Of a stretch of DNA of 41,777 nucleotides, positions 1 through 7,980 are shown piece after piece. Within the stretch, counting starts at the first letter, position 1. Every line of letters starts with the position of its first letter. Source of the DNA: Candidatus Atribacteria bacterium (GTDB lineage Bacteria > Atribacterota > Atribacteria > Atribacterales > JASGLU01); NCBI GenBank assembly GCA_030156825.1, contig JASGLU010000009.1, positions 1-41,777 of the forward strand, in the 5' to 3' direction. Both the position numbers and the translations under genes were made by a program. The notes under the pieces were generated by a model, which was not told where the DNA came from, searched no databases, and saw only the letters and a program-made list of their open reading frames with translations.

Positions 1-2
1 CT

Positions 3-128
3 ACTGCTCTATTGGATAGGTTACTCCACCATGCCCAGGTGATAAATATCCGAGGTAACAGTTATCGACTTAAAGATAGAATCAGAGCCGGAATTTATGA
101 AACACCTGATTCTAATTCATCAGGTTAA
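3..128 (+). pseudogene. istB: IstB-like IS21 helper ATPase, C-terminal tail only (cut by window edge)
   Basis: The reading frame open from the window edge encodes 41 residues beginning TALLDRLLHHAQVINIRGNS and ending in TAA at 126-128. The LLDRLLHHA..I.I.G.SYR.K pattern is the usual C-terminus of IstB, the AAA+ helper ATPase of IS21-family transposons. Only the tail is visible, so I cannot tell whether the complete upstream gene is intact; it is listed as a partial gene. The terminal repeats that follow at 140-186 are what would be expected at the istB-proximal end of such an element. Family assignment rests on motif recognition, not on a search. Confidence 0.8.
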
Positions 129-139
129 AAAGCTAAGAG

Positions 140-192
140 GTGGGTCAATTTTAAACCGGCCAAAGTGGGTCAATTTAAGGCCGGCCTTGACA
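140..192. mobile_element. IS21-type element terminus with two direct subterminal repeats
   Basis: GTGGGTCAATT occurs at 140-150 and again at 165-175. Each copy is followed a few bases later by CCGGCC (156-161 and 181-186). Multiple direct repeats of about 20-25 bp at the ends are a known trait of IS21-family elements, and these lie directly after the istB stop. The outer boundary is probably near the CA at 191-192, but I cannot see the other end or a target duplication, so the exact edge is inferred. Confidence 0.65.
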
Positions 193-293
193 ATGCAATG
201 ACACTTCTTGTTTGTCCACCCCGGCAACTTTCGAGCCGTTTTTAGCCTGCCCCTGAATGTATTTATCAGGGGTCCATGGTTTTTAAAACATGG

Positions 294-318
294 ATTCCCG
301 ATAAAAGATTTCGGGAAT
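294..318. repeat. ATTCCCGA/TCGGGAAT hairpin repeat
   Basis: ATTCCCGA at 294-301 and TCGGGAAT at 311-318 form a perfect 8-bp stem with a 9-nt loop. A closely similar sequence occurs at the far right of the window (41723-41747), so it belongs to a dispersed intergenic hairpin family. Another perfect inverted repeat (CCCCTGA at 250-256, TCAGGGG at 266-272) precedes it. No coding capacity is evident in 193-443. Confidence 0.6.
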
Positions 319-334
319 GGCAGAACAGACAATG

Positions 335-410
335 AGGGGGCAAGCCCCCTTATACCCCCGACTATAGGGGGTAAATCCCCTATAACCCCCAAAAACAAAG
401 ACAAAAGGAG
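335..410. repeat. G-run hairpin repeat, two tandem units plus A-rich tail
   Basis: Two units lie side by side. The first is AGGGGG-CAAG-CCCCCT (335-350) followed by TATACCCCC. The second is TATAGGGG-GTAAAT-CCCCTATA (363-384) followed by AACCCCC and an A-rich stretch. The same arrangement recurs near 7.7, 16.8, 19.5 and 41.6 kb. It lies between the IS21 end and the 3' end of the PIN toxin gene, so it could also act as a bidirectional transcription boundary. Confidence 0.75.
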
Positions 411-443
411 GCCCGATTGAAAATTTCAGGCCCTTACTCTTTT

Positions 444-863
444 TCACTCCTGCAGCCCTTCCGCCTGAGCTGCCCTTTTCAGTTGCTCATCGAAACAAAG
501 GAAGTAAACACCTGAGCGTACCCGGTTTTGTAAGATAAGTGCTGAAGCGAGATGAAGTGCATCAAAACCCCTAAGAGGATAGTCTTCGGTTAAACTTCCG
601 CCCAGTCGAGCCACATCTTCCGAGACTTCCATAATAAAATAATTGACCCAATCTCTTTCGAAATCTTCTACTACTTGCCTATACTCCCTTTTTTTTAACT
701 CCCCCTCACGCAGTTTTCGAGAAAACCCAGCCCGTGCTTCTACATATGCTATACGAGAAGTGGCAACAACTTCCACCTTCTCAATCTCTTCCCTCACCCT
801 CTGAGAGCCTGATTCCTCAACATAAAGTTTTACCAGAGCGCTGGTATCAAGATAGATAATCAT
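444..863 (-). CDS. vapC: PIN-domain toxin (VapC-type ribonuclease)
   Basis: 139 residues, the usual size of a VapC toxin. The N-terminus MIIYLDTSALVKLYVEE carries the first PIN acidic residue (the D of LDTSALVKLY). YVEARAGF supplies the second acidic residue near position 42, and the C-terminal region has GFDALHLASAL, the conserved D of PIN nucleases. VapC enzymes are Mg-dependent RNases, many of which cut tRNA or rRNA. Its ATG overlaps the TGA of the upstream antitoxin gene (ATGA, 860-863), so the two are translationally coupled. All expected catalytic acids are visible and there is no sign of decay. The RNA target cannot be inferred. Confidence 0.92.
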   Translation of the reverse strand: MIIYLDTSALVKLYVEESGSQRVREEIEKVEVVATSRIAYVEARAGFSRKLREGELKKREYRQVVEDFERDWVNYFIMEVSEDVARLGGSLTEDYPLRGFDALHLASALILQNRVRSGVYFLCFDEQLKRAAQAEGLQE

Positions 864-1129
864 CTACGGTCTTCGATGATAAGTTCAGAAAGCTGCCGAC
901 CCCGGGTCTTCACAGGACGCAGAGACCCAGTGGGTTTCCTTACTGACCAGGTTGCTACTCCCTTTTTCATCAAATCAAGAAGTTCTTCATTTACTGCCTC
1001 TTTTTTCGCTGGAGCAATAAAAGCAATTACTTCACCACGGTTAGTTATTTCAATTTTTTCTCCCTGCTCAACCTTTTTGAGGTAAAAGCTAAGCTTGTTT
1101 TTAAGCTCTCTTACTCCAACTTTGGACAT
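860..1129 (-). CDS. Phd/YefM-family antitoxin
   Basis: 89 residues beginning MSKVGVRELKNKLSFYLKKV, which matches the Phd/YefM (type II antitoxin) N-terminal DNA-binding fold with its VRELKNKLS..L..V..G..I.ITNRGEVIA pattern. The C-terminal half, rich in charged residues, would bind and neutralise the PIN toxin encoded directly downstream. An in-frame ATG seven codons upstream exists, but GGGAGG sits about 8 bases before the ATG at 1129, so I place the start there. Pairing a Phd-type antitoxin with a PIN toxin is common. A repeated TAGCTA site upstream may be its operator. Confidence 0.9.
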   Translation of the reverse strand: MSKVGVRELKNKLSFYLKKVEQGEKIEITNRGEVIAFIAPAKKEAVNEELLDLMKKGVATWSVRKPTGSLRPVKTRGRQLSELIIEDRR

Positions 1130-1152
1130 CAATTTTCCTCCCCAGCTCATTA

Positions 1153-1179
1153 TAGCTATATTATATCTTAATGTAGCTA
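1153..1179 (-). promoter_or_regulatory. Candidate operator/promoter of the toxin-antitoxin pair
   Basis: The palindrome TAGCTA occurs at 1153-1158 and again at 1174-1179, 21 bp apart, i.e. two helical turns. Between and around them the minus strand contains TATAAT-like -10 sequences. Autoregulation by the antitoxin is the rule for such modules, so this is a sensible operator candidate, but no binding data can be read from sequence. Confidence 0.4.
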
Positions 1180-1280
1180 CCTATTCAACCCTTTAGTGGT
1201 AGATAGGTATGGTTTTGGAAAGTACAGTAGGATATATGAATTAGAGATAGCAAAACCTTGAAAAAGACCATAGAAAACTC

Positions 1281-1297
1281 AACCCAACTTGCACCAT
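1281..1297. mobile_element. Probable terminal repeat of the IS1634-like remnant
   Basis: AACCCAACTTGCACCAT lies about 20 bp beyond the stop of the transposase remnant. It matches, with one difference in 17 bases, the end of the MITE-like element at 8941-8960 read on the minus strand. That two-site match is the reason for calling it an element end. No second end is found upstream of the remnant. Confidence 0.5.
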
Positions 1298-1315
1298 AGG
1301 TGCCATAAATTAGCC

Positions 1316-1670
1316 CTATAGCAAGCTTCTCTTTTTAAGGATTCTCATTTCGGGTAACACGGATTTTCTCTGCCAGAAGGGTCTATCTCGATAGTTCAAT
1401 GCCTGATATATTTTTCTCACCTCTTCTTCTGGCTCACTGCACTTTTTAAGGTAGATGGTTTTCCCTGATTTAGTTGGCAGGGAAGTGGTTACCATCTTCT
1501 GGCTGTTCATTATTCTCACTATCGTGCTCCAATCATGGTTTATCCCTTGCCCTTTCAGCTGATGACAGACACTGTTAACCAAGGTATAAGCCAACACACT
1601 GCCATAGATATGGGCTGGCTTTATCCTGTTGGCGGTAGATTGGCCTTACTCGCAAGTCAGTCTTTAAGAT
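1316..1670 (-). pseudogene. IS1634-like transposase, C-terminal remnant with a frameshift
   Basis: In one frame the sequence reads ILKTDLRVRPIYRQQ (from 1670). In another it continues RIKPAHIYGSVLAYTLVN and runs on to a stop at 1316. Together these give the C-terminal VRPIY...RI.AHI......LA pattern of IS1634/IS4-type transposases. The switch of frame falls in CAACAGGATAAAG near 1621-1632, so the gene is frameshifted, and no N-terminal two-thirds is present. The downstream part alone could be read as a 93-residue ORF from a GTG at 1597, but it is only a fragment. The flanking end-like sequence at 1281-1297 supports an element origin. Non-functional with high probability. Confidence 0.75.
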
Positions 1671-1974
1671 TTAGGGGAGGAGTTTACTAATAAAATGCCG
1701 CCACTTTCTACATCCCATTCTATCTCAAACATTTTTGTCCATTCTCACCCCATTTGTATCAGTAAAACCAATCCAGAGAAGGCAAAGCGATGTCTTAGAT
1801 ACAGGTTAACCCATTTTTGAACTTTTGTCGAGCCAAGGTGGAAAAAATAGTGAATATTGCTCATCGATAAGCTCCCCAATACAAAAGAGGGATAAAAACG
1901 TGTCTCTCTCCTTTCTATCAAAACTCGGGCAACTGTTTCTGGATGGTAGATGCTTGCTGGTTACCAGAGCCCCC
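1671..1974. other. Intergenic stretch without a recognisable gene
   Basis: Apart from a 22-codon minus-strand frame (1664-1732, starting MFEIEWDVESGGILL) that might be a broken N-terminus of some protein, I see no gene, tRNA or repeat here. It separates the transposase remnant from the 3' end of cobQ and is probably degraded element or flanking DNA. Confidence 0.5.
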
Positions 1975-3450
1975 TCACTTTTCCAAACCAATTATCTTTT
2001 TCATCTGTCCCACAGCCAGGTATTTTTCCAATGTCTCGCTCCAGCGGTCTAATTCCTGATTGATTACTTCGCTCCAGGAAGGGGTAGCAGCGAGCGGGGG
2101 CAAGTCTTTTTCTTCTCTCAACCAATTGAGAAAATGACGGCGAAAGCTGCTGCGGTCAAAAAGGCCATGGAGGTAGGTGCCAAAGATTCTCCCCTCTCTT
2201 ACCGCTCCTTCCTTTTGTCCTCCCTCTTGCAGGAAAAAAGGAGGGTAAGCTGTCCAAAAACGGCTTTCTCCCTGGTGAATTTCATAACCTTCTACCTTTG
2301 CCGCTGGGCAGGTAGCCCAATACCCTTTCACCTGCTGCAAGGTTTTATTATCTTTGAGTTCGGTTTCCATCTTTAAAAGGCCAAGTCCCGTTATTTCTTT
2401 TTGTCCTGACTCTATGCCCAGCGGGTCTTTTATCTTCTCTCCCAGCATCTGGAAACCTCCACAAATGCCCAATACCTTACCCCCTCTATCCAGGAAGTCT
2501 TCTATTTTTTCCTTTCCGCCTCGCTCCCAAAACCAGCTTAAGTCTTCTATGGTATTTTTGGTGCCCGGGAGGATAAGGAGGTCCAAAGAAGACCAATCAT
2601 CTTCTACTTGCAAATAGCTCAACCCTACATCGTTCTCCGCTGCCAAAGGTTGAAAGTCGGTATAATTGGCCAGGTGGGGGAAACGAAGCACCCCTATTTT
2701 AACCGCAGAAGGGAAAGAGTTTTTAGACAATCTCTCGGAAAGGCTGTCTTCTTCGTCCAGTGAAAGAGAAAGATAAGGTAAAACCCCCAATACCGGCACT
2801 CTGGTCAGCTTTTCTATTTCTTCCAATCCCGGTTTTAAAATTTCCAAGTCTCCCCGAAACTTATTAATCACAAATCCCCGAAGCAGGTTTCTTTCCGAAG
2901 AAGGAAGGAGTGCCCAGGTGCCATACAGAGAAGCAAACACTCCTCCCCGCTCAATATCTCCGATTAAAAAAACCGGACACTCCAGATGGGTTGCCACTTT
3001 CATATTAACTATATCTTTTTCCCGCAAGTTAATCTCCGCCGGGCTACCCGCTCCTTCAATAACCACCAGCTCACACTCCCGGGCAAGCGAATGCAAACTA
3101 TCCTTAACTATTTCCCAAAAAAAAGGGAGATGCTCATAGTAATCACCGGCTGACAAAGTACCCCAAACTTTTCCCCTCACTATCACCTGGGTGGTTGCCT
3201 TCCCCTGAGGTTTAAGTAAAATTGGATTCATACGGGAATCAGGTTGAGCAAAAGCTGCTTGCGCCTGTAAAATCTGGGCTCTTCCTATTTCTTCCCCTTG
3301 GGGAGTCACTCCCGAATTGAGAGACATATTTTGTGCTTTAAACGGCAAAACCCGCCACCCCTGCCGGGCTAAAAAACGGATAAAACCAGCTGTTAACAAA
3401 CTTTTTCCCACTGAAGAACCGGTTCCCTGAAACATCAAGAATTTAGCCAA
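1975..3450 (-). CDS. cobQ: Cobyric acid synthase (CobQ/CbiP)
   Basis: 491 residues, normal length. It catalyses the ATP- and glutamine-dependent amidation of the b, d, e and g side chains of adenosylcobyrinic a,c-diamide. The N-terminal dethiobiotin-synthetase-like ATPase half begins MAKFLMFQGTGSSVGKS with the phosphate-binding loop at residues 9-17. The C-terminal triad glutaminase half has the nucleophile in LGICGGFQMLG (Cys330) and the histidine in GTYLHGLFD (His428). Start is TTG, chosen because GGAGG lies about 6 bases upstream. No other cobalamin gene is in the window, so this is an isolated pathway gene, probably for corrinoid salvage or remodelling. It sits 10 bp after an MFS permease gene on the same strand. 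Confidence 0.95.
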   Translation of the reverse strand: MAKFLMFQGTGSSVGKSLLTAGFIRFLARQGWRVLPFKAQNMSLNSGVTPQGEEIGRAQILQAQAAFAQPDSRMNPILLKPQGKATTQVIVRGKVWGTLSAGDYYEHLPFFWEIVKDSLHSLARECELVVIEGAGSPAEINLREKDIVNMKVATHLECPVFLIGDIERGGVFASLYGTWALLPSSERNLLRGFVINKFRGDLEILKPGLEEIEKLTRVPVLGVLPYLSLSLDEEDSLSERLSKNSFPSAVKIGVLRFPHLANYTDFQPLAAENDVGLSYLQVEDDWSSLDLLILPGTKNTIEDLSWFWERGGKEKIEDFLDRGGKVLGICGGFQMLGEKIKDPLGIESGQKEITGLGLLKMETELKDNKTLQQVKGYWATCPAAKVEGYEIHQGESRFWTAYPPFFLQEGGQKEGAVREGRIFGTYLHGLFDRSSFRRHFLNWLREEKDLPPLAATPSWSEVINQELDRWSETLEKYLAVGQMKKIIGLEK

Positions 3451-3460
3451 ACCTTACCTC

Positions 3461-4693
3461 CTAACTAAAGTCCTCAAACGTCTTAGGCTCTTTCACTCCC
3501 AACAAACATAGAAAACCGACTACGTTCAAAATCAAAGCTATTAAAAAAACCGAGGGATAACCCCAACCATCGGCCACTTTTCCTCCCACAAGCGGGGCAA
3601 AAAAAGCGGGAAAGCCGGCAATAAAAGTGCCCAATCCCAGATAATCTCCCCTCTTTTCCACAGGAGCAAAGTCAAGCAGAATAGCCACTCCTCCCACATT
3701 AATAGCACTATAATTAACCCCAAACAGAGCAAAAGCCAGCAAAAACATAGCCGGGCTCTGCGCCAAAAAAGCTATCAGGTTACTAAATATTACCGATAAG
3801 CTGCCGATAATCAGCACCGACTTGTGGCCTTTTCTGTCCCCCAGTGGTCCCCAAATAAAATTACTTAAAGCTTGAAAAACCAGAAAGAAAGCGTTGTAGC
3901 GGGCAATATAATTATCGGGAATAGAAAAGTTCTGCAAAGTATGAACCGTGTAAAAAGAACCACCCATGATTCCCATGGCCAGGAAAATGCGGGCCAGCAA
4001 AAAGTGAGCAAAGTTAGTATCCCGTTTAACTAACGACCAGAGGGAACGAAAATACCCTTTTTGCTCTTTCCCGACCACCCCTTTCTCCTCCCGGGTTAAA
4101 GCCAGGAAAAAATAAGAAATCGCCATCGCTCCCGAAGCCAGAAGAAAGCAGAAACCAAAATTCTGAGGGAAAGCGTGCGTTGCTATTATCTTTTCCGCCA
4201 GTCGTGAACCACCCATACCCATCAAAGCACCCAAACCATTACCCACGGCAAAGTAAGATCCTCTTCTGGCTGGATTAATAACTTTTCCAATCATTTCGGT
4301 CCAAATCGGGCTCAAAAATCCCATGGTAAAAGAACTTATCCCCAAAAAAATCAAAAGGAGATAAAGGGCAAAATCGGGGTAAGTGCCGGCCAAAGCAAAA
4401 GCCAGAAAACTAAAACCCAAATAGGGGAGCCGTTCTCCTAAGGTAGCTTTCAAAATGAACGGTAATTTTCGCTCTAAACGATTAGAGTAACGACCACCCC
4501 AAAGAGCTGGTAACGACCACCCCAGATAAGTTATAGCCGGAATAAGGCCAATTTGGAGGTTGGTGGCTCCCAAATTTCGGGCAAAAAGGGGAAGCAAGGT
4601 AAAAACAGAACCAAAAGCCATCCCCAAAGAGAAAAAAGCATAATCTAAAGTATCAACTACAAAGTTTCGCCGGTAGTCCGCAGGGGTAAGCAT
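3461..4693 (-). CDS. MFS permease
   Basis: 410 residues with about twelve hydrophobic segments and a central charged loop near residues 200-220, typical of the major facilitator superfamily. The loop between the second and third helices contains GGRYSNRLERK, a degenerate MFS signature, and the second half has GPLGDRKGHKS at the equivalent position, a good MFS motif. Substrate cannot be deduced. The gene lies between the helicase (7 bp away) and cobQ (10 bp away), so co-transcription with the helicase-hslO operon is likely. A link to corrinoid or precursor transport is only a guess from adjacency. The Shine-Dalgarno before the ATG is weak. Confidence 0.85.
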   Translation of the reverse strand: MLTPADYRRNFVVDTLDYAFFSLGMAFGSVFTLLPLFARNLGATNLQIGLIPAITYLGWSLPALWGGRYSNRLERKLPFILKATLGERLPYLGFSFLAFALAGTYPDFALYLLLIFLGISSFTMGFLSPIWTEMIGKVINPARRGSYFAVGNGLGALMGMGGSRLAEKIIATHAFPQNFGFCFLLASGAMAISYFFLALTREEKGVVGKEQKGYFRSLWSLVKRDTNFAHFLLARIFLAMGIMGGSFYTVHTLQNFSIPDNYIARYNAFFLVFQALSNFIWGPLGDRKGHKSVLIIGSLSVIFSNLIAFLAQSPAMFLLAFALFGVNYSAINVGGVAILLDFAPVEKRGDYLGLGTFIAGFPAFFAPLVGGKVADGWGYPSVFLIALILNVVGFLCLLGVKEPKTFEDFS

Positions 4694-4699
4694 GGTAGA

Positions 4700-6658
4700 C
4701 TACCAGCGCTTTTTAGGAAAAAACACTTCCTTTAGATAAAAAGAGGGAGGAATCTCTCGTAGAAACCGAGAAGGTTTATGCACCAAGGACTGGCCGTGTT
4801 TAGGCTGAGCCATTGTCGGATAAGAAAGGAAAAGACGGTCTCTGGCTCGGGTGCAAGCTACGTAAAACAGTCTTCGCTCCTCCTCAACATTTTCTGGCTG
4901 AGACAGGGAGCGGGCAGAAGGAAAACCTCCTTCGCACAACCAGACTACAAAAACGCAGTCCCACTCTAAACCCTTAGCCTGGTGAACGGTAGAGAGAGTT
5001 ACTTTTTCATCCGCTATTCCTCCTGATACAATGTTTTCCGCTTCCAGTTCTCCCAGAAGAGCTAATTCGCTCAAGAATTTTTCCAGGGAAGTAAACTGGG
5101 AAGCAAAATGGGATAACTCTTCGATATCCTGTAATCTTTCTGACCAGTCAGGATAACGGGTTTTCAGATAATCCCCGTAATCACCTTTTACCACCTCTGC
5201 CACTATAGATTCCGGGTCTGCAGCGAATTGCTCGAGATGAAGTAAAGCTTTTCGTAAGCTCTCAACTCCCTCGCGAGCCGCCCGAGACAACGAGTCAACC
5301 GAAGAATCGGCTAAAAAAGTAGCCAGCGGGTCAGAAGATTCTCCCACCGTTTCCCAAATTCTTTGGGCGGTTTTCTTACCGACCCCGGGATACATTTTAA
5401 GAATTCGCATCCAAGCTATTTCATCCTGAGGATTAGCTACTATCTTAAGATAGGCAATTACATCTTTAATGTGGGCTTGCTCAAAGAACCTGAGACCAGA
5501 GCGGACTTCAAACGGGATACCCCGTCGGGTAAGCTCCATTTGAATTTCCATACTCTGATAGTGGGCCCGGTAAAGAATCGCTATCTGCTCCAGGTCATAA
5601 CCTTCTTCCCGCAGGTCAAAAATCTTCGAGGCCACAAAGTTAGCTTGCTCAAAAGCATCCCTGGTGGGGACTACTACCGGTTTTACCCCTTTCCCTCGCA
5701 CCGAACGCAAGTTTTTATCAAACTGTTGCGAGTTGTGAACGATAATTCGGTTGGCCAAGTTTAAAATTTCTGCCGTGCTGCGATAGTTAGTTTCTAACTT
5801 ATAGATGTCACAGTTGGGGTATTTTTTGGGAAAATCCAGGATATTGGCAAAGTTGGCTCCCCGGAAAGAATAAATGCTTTGGCTATCGTCGCCTACTGCC
5901 AGGATATTACCATGGTCTTGAGCTAAAAGGTCCACAATTTCAGCCTGAATCAAGTTAGTATCCTGATATTCATCCACCAGAACATGGCAAAACATGTCCC
6001 CGTATTTCCGGCGGGTTTTTTCATTTTCTCTCAATAAAGACCACAAGTAATACAGAAGGTCGTCATAATCCATGAGGTTAAGTTCCTGCTTTCGCTCCTG
6101 ATAAAGGAGAAAAAGGTGATTCAACTGGGAAGACCACTCTAAAAATTGAGGGTACTGCTTCTGCAAAATATCTTCTAAGCTAACCAGGGTGTTTCTACTT
6201 AAAGAAATAATGTTGGCTATCAATTTCGACTTGGGGAATCGCCTAACTTTAGTGTCTATCCCCAACTCTCCCAGGCAGGAATCGAGTAAGTCTTTTTGGT
6301 CCTCTCGGTCTAAAATAGTATAGTTATTTTGATATCCTATTTTTTTAGCTTCTCGCCGCAAAATAAGATTGCCAATGTGGTGAAACGTTCCTCCCCAGGC
6401 CATCTCTAAAGAAGTACCCAGGAGGCACTCTACTCGATGCAACATCTCCCGGGCCGCTTTGTTGGTAAAAGTCACCAAAAGAATGGAAGAGGGGGTTACC
6501 CCTTGTTCTACCAAACGAGCCACCCGATAGGTAATGGTTCTGGTTTTACCGCTTCCTGCACCAGCTAAAACCAGTTTGGGGCCATCAGCAGCCAGCACCA
6601 CCTCTCGCTGCTCCTCATTCAATTCCCGCTGATAATCAATTTGGACAACACTTTTCAA
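4700..6658 (-). CDS. UvrD/PcrA/Rep-type DNA helicase (SF1A)
   Basis: 652 residues. The order of motifs is complete: LNEEQREVV (Q motif), Walker A GAGSGKT near residues 33-39, TFTNKAAREM, DEYQDTN (motif II), VGDDSQSIYSFRGA (motif III), LETNYRST (motif IV), and TVHQAKGLEWD with VACTRARDRL near the end. These are ATP-driven 3'-5' translocases of repair and replication restart. It is shorter than PcrA/UvrD (about 720) and lacks their C-terminal Tudor-like extension. Start is TTG, overlapping the hslO stop (TTGA), with GGAGG about 8 bases before it inside hslO, implying coupled translation. Confidence 0.93.
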   Translation of the reverse strand: MKSVVQIDYQRELNEEQREVVLAADGPKLVLAGAGSGKTRTITYRVARLVEQGVTPSSILLVTFTNKAAREMLHRVECLLGTSLEMAWGGTFHHIGNLILRREAKKIGYQNNYTILDREDQKDLLDSCLGELGIDTKVRRFPKSKLIANIISLSRNTLVSLEDILQKQYPQFLEWSSQLNHLFLLYQERKQELNLMDYDDLLYYLWSLLRENEKTRRKYGDMFCHVLVDEYQDTNLIQAEIVDLLAQDHGNILAVGDDSQSIYSFRGANFANILDFPKKYPNCDIYKLETNYRSTAEILNLANRIIVHNSQQFDKNLRSVRGKGVKPVVVPTRDAFEQANFVASKIFDLREEGYDLEQIAILYRAHYQSMEIQMELTRRGIPFEVRSGLRFFEQAHIKDVIAYLKIVANPQDEIAWMRILKMYPGVGKKTAQRIWETVGESSDPLATFLADSSVDSLSRAAREGVESLRKALLHLEQFAADPESIVAEVVKGDYGDYLKTRYPDWSERLQDIEELSHFASQFTSLEKFLSELALLGELEAENIVSGGIADEKVTLSTVHQAKGLEWDCVFVVWLCEGGFPSARSLSQPENVEEERRLFYVACTRARDRLFLSYPTMAQPKHGQSLVHKPSRFLREIPPSFYLKEVFFPKKRW

Positions 6659-7557
6659 GATTTAAACCTCCTACTTTTATCTTGCGCAGATACAATCATC
6701 TCTTGTAGTTGCCGGCGGTCAAAAAGGTATTTTTGATTACAAAAAGGGCAGGTTACTTCTCCTTGACCTTGCTCCTCAAGCAGCTTAGTTAGTTCTTCCT
6801 TGCCCAAAAGAATCAAGGCCCGCCGGGCCCGGTCACTGGAACAATAGCAATGATACTGCAAACTTTCCCGGCCAGTCACTCGCGCTGGTAGAGAGGCAAA
6901 AACTTCTTCTGCCAGGTCTTCGGGTGTTTCTCCTTGAAACAAACGCTTACTCACTTCCCCCACCCGCGATAAGTTCTGTTCTAAAGTTGTAATTACCTCT
7001 TCTGGAGTACCAAAAGGGGTATGAATGATAAAACCACCAGCGCTTAAAACTTCTCCCCCCTCAGCCACATACACCCCAGCGCTACAGGCCGAAGGTAGTT
7101 GTTCAGACCGGTTAAAATAATAAGCCAGATCGTAAGCAATTCCCCCTCTTTGGACTTCTACACTACCCAGATAAGGCTCTTTCAAACCCAGGTCTTTCAT
7201 CACTAAAAGCTGAGAACCTTTTCCCACTCCATCTTCTACGTTTATTTTGCCTTCTTTTCGGGGGGGCAAAATCACCATCGGTTGAGAAACGTAACCCCTT
7301 ACCTCCCCTTTCTGGTTGCTCTGAACTAAAATCTCCTTTAATGGACCACGACAATGAATCTGTAAGCTAATACGACGCACCTTTTTCTGAGAAACACCCA
7401 TTATTCCCACCAAAGTCAGAGCCCGCCCCAAAGCACAAGTAGCCACCGGAAAAGTCTGGTGAATCGCTTGCGCTTTTTCTACTAAACCAGTGGACCGGGC
7501 AAAAAAGCCAATCACTTGTGTTCCCTCTATAGCAGAACGCACTACATAATCTTCCAT
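6655..7557 (-). CDS. hslO: Hsp33 redox-regulated holdase chaperone
   Basis: 300 residues, standard length. Hsp33 holds unfolding proteins under oxidative stress. The C-terminal redox switch is intact: CYC (Cys237 and Cys239) and CPFC (Cys270 and Cys273) form the zinc site that is released by disulfide formation. The N-terminal substrate-binding core starts MEDYVVRSAIEGTQVIGFFA, typical of the family. The start has GAAGGAG five bases upstream. A clear promoter lies at 7659-7686. The gene leads a probable operon with the helicase, MFS permease and cobQ. An intact oxidative-stress chaperone suggests at least occasional exposure to oxidants. Confidence 0.95.
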   Translation of the reverse strand: MEDYVVRSAIEGTQVIGFFARSTGLVEKAQAIHQTFPVATCALGRALTLVGIMGVSQKKVRRISLQIHCRGPLKEILVQSNQKGEVRGYVSQPMVILPPRKEGKINVEDGVGKGSQLLVMKDLGLKEPYLGSVEVQRGGIAYDLAYYFNRSEQLPSACSAGVYVAEGGEVLSAGGFIIHTPFGTPEEVITTLEQNLSRVGEVSKRLFQGETPEDLAEEVFASLPARVTGRESLQYHCYCSSDRARRALILLGKEELTKLLEEQGQGEVTCPFCNQKYLFDRRQLQEMIVSAQDKSRRFKS

Positions 7558-7658
7558 TTTTCTCCTTCAAACACCCCTTAATAAAATTTCAAACCATCTT
7601 GCTTTATCCAACCGAACTTCATTCCACCCGGTTTTTTCTTTGAGGAAGTTACTTCTCC

Positions 7659-7686
7659 TTTATACAAATCGCCTTCTTTCGATCAA
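7659..7686 (-). promoter_or_regulatory. Sigma-70-type promoter for hslO
   Basis: On the minus strand TTGATC (7686-7681) is followed after 16 bp by TATAAA (7664-7659), about 100 bp before the hslO ATG. Just downstream lies the near-palindrome GAAGTTACTTC (7645-7655), which could be an operator. Also in the leader are complementary arms AACCG/CGGTT. These are visual matches only. Confidence 0.5.
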
Positions 7687-7728
7687 TCTTAGATGGACAG
7701 CAATTGTTCTTCTGTCCTACAAACGACT

Positions 7729-7800
7729 ATTAGGGGGGGCTTCGCCCCCCCTAATAACCCCCCGAAAGATAAAAGATTAAAAACTAAAAGGCAAAGACTT
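7729..7800. repeat. G-run hairpin repeat with A-rich tail
   Basis: ATTAGGGGGGG (7729-7739) and CCCCCCCTAAT (7745-7755) form an 11-bp stem closed by a CTTCG loop. AACCCCCC and an A-rich tract containing AAAAGGCAAAG follow. Same family as the units near 0.35, 16.8, 19.5 and 41.6 kb. It forms the left part of a composite element whose right part is the 88-bp inverted-repeat module at 7820-7907. Confidence 0.75.
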
Positions 7801-7819
7801 AAAAAACGAAAAACTGAAA

Positions 7820-7943
7820 GGATAGACCATTATTGTTTCTCTAAGATTTATTATATTGAATTCTGTTTTCATTGTTATCTGCTGCGAAACAGCATGGCCG
7901 TCTATCCTATTATATTAAATTCTGTTTTCGTTGTCATCTAATG
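7820..7943. repeat. 88-bp inverted-repeat module (copy 1) plus a duplicated segment
   Basis: GGATAGAC at 7820-7827 and its exact complement GTCTATCC at 7900-7907 bound an 88-bp module with an internal TGCTG-CGAAA-CAGCA hairpin (7880-7894). An obviously related module of identical length lies at 16904-16991. Here the segment from TATATTGAATTCTG (7852 onward) is repeated as TATATTAAATTCTG (7911-7943), a partial tandem duplication absent from copy 2. The module lies about 40-75 bp downstream of the uridine phosphorylase stop. No coding frame is apparent. Confidence 0.7.
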
Positions 7944-7980
7944 CCCCAAAGTAGAGAGCAAACGCAAACCCTATAATTTT

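Noticed and set aside
120-420. Open frames on both strands of about 70-94 codons
   Set aside because: They run through the IS21 terminal repeats and G-run hairpins, have no ribosome site, and resemble no protein.
1664-1732. 22-codon minus-strand frame beginning MFEIEWDVESGGILL
   Set aside because: The text looks protein-like and might be a truncated N-terminus, but it is too short and weakly preceded by a ribosome site to be called a gene.
5363-5764. 133-codon plus-strand frame inside the helicase gene
   Set aside because: It is antisense to the conserved helicase motifs and has no recognisable protein features; an antisense shadow frame.
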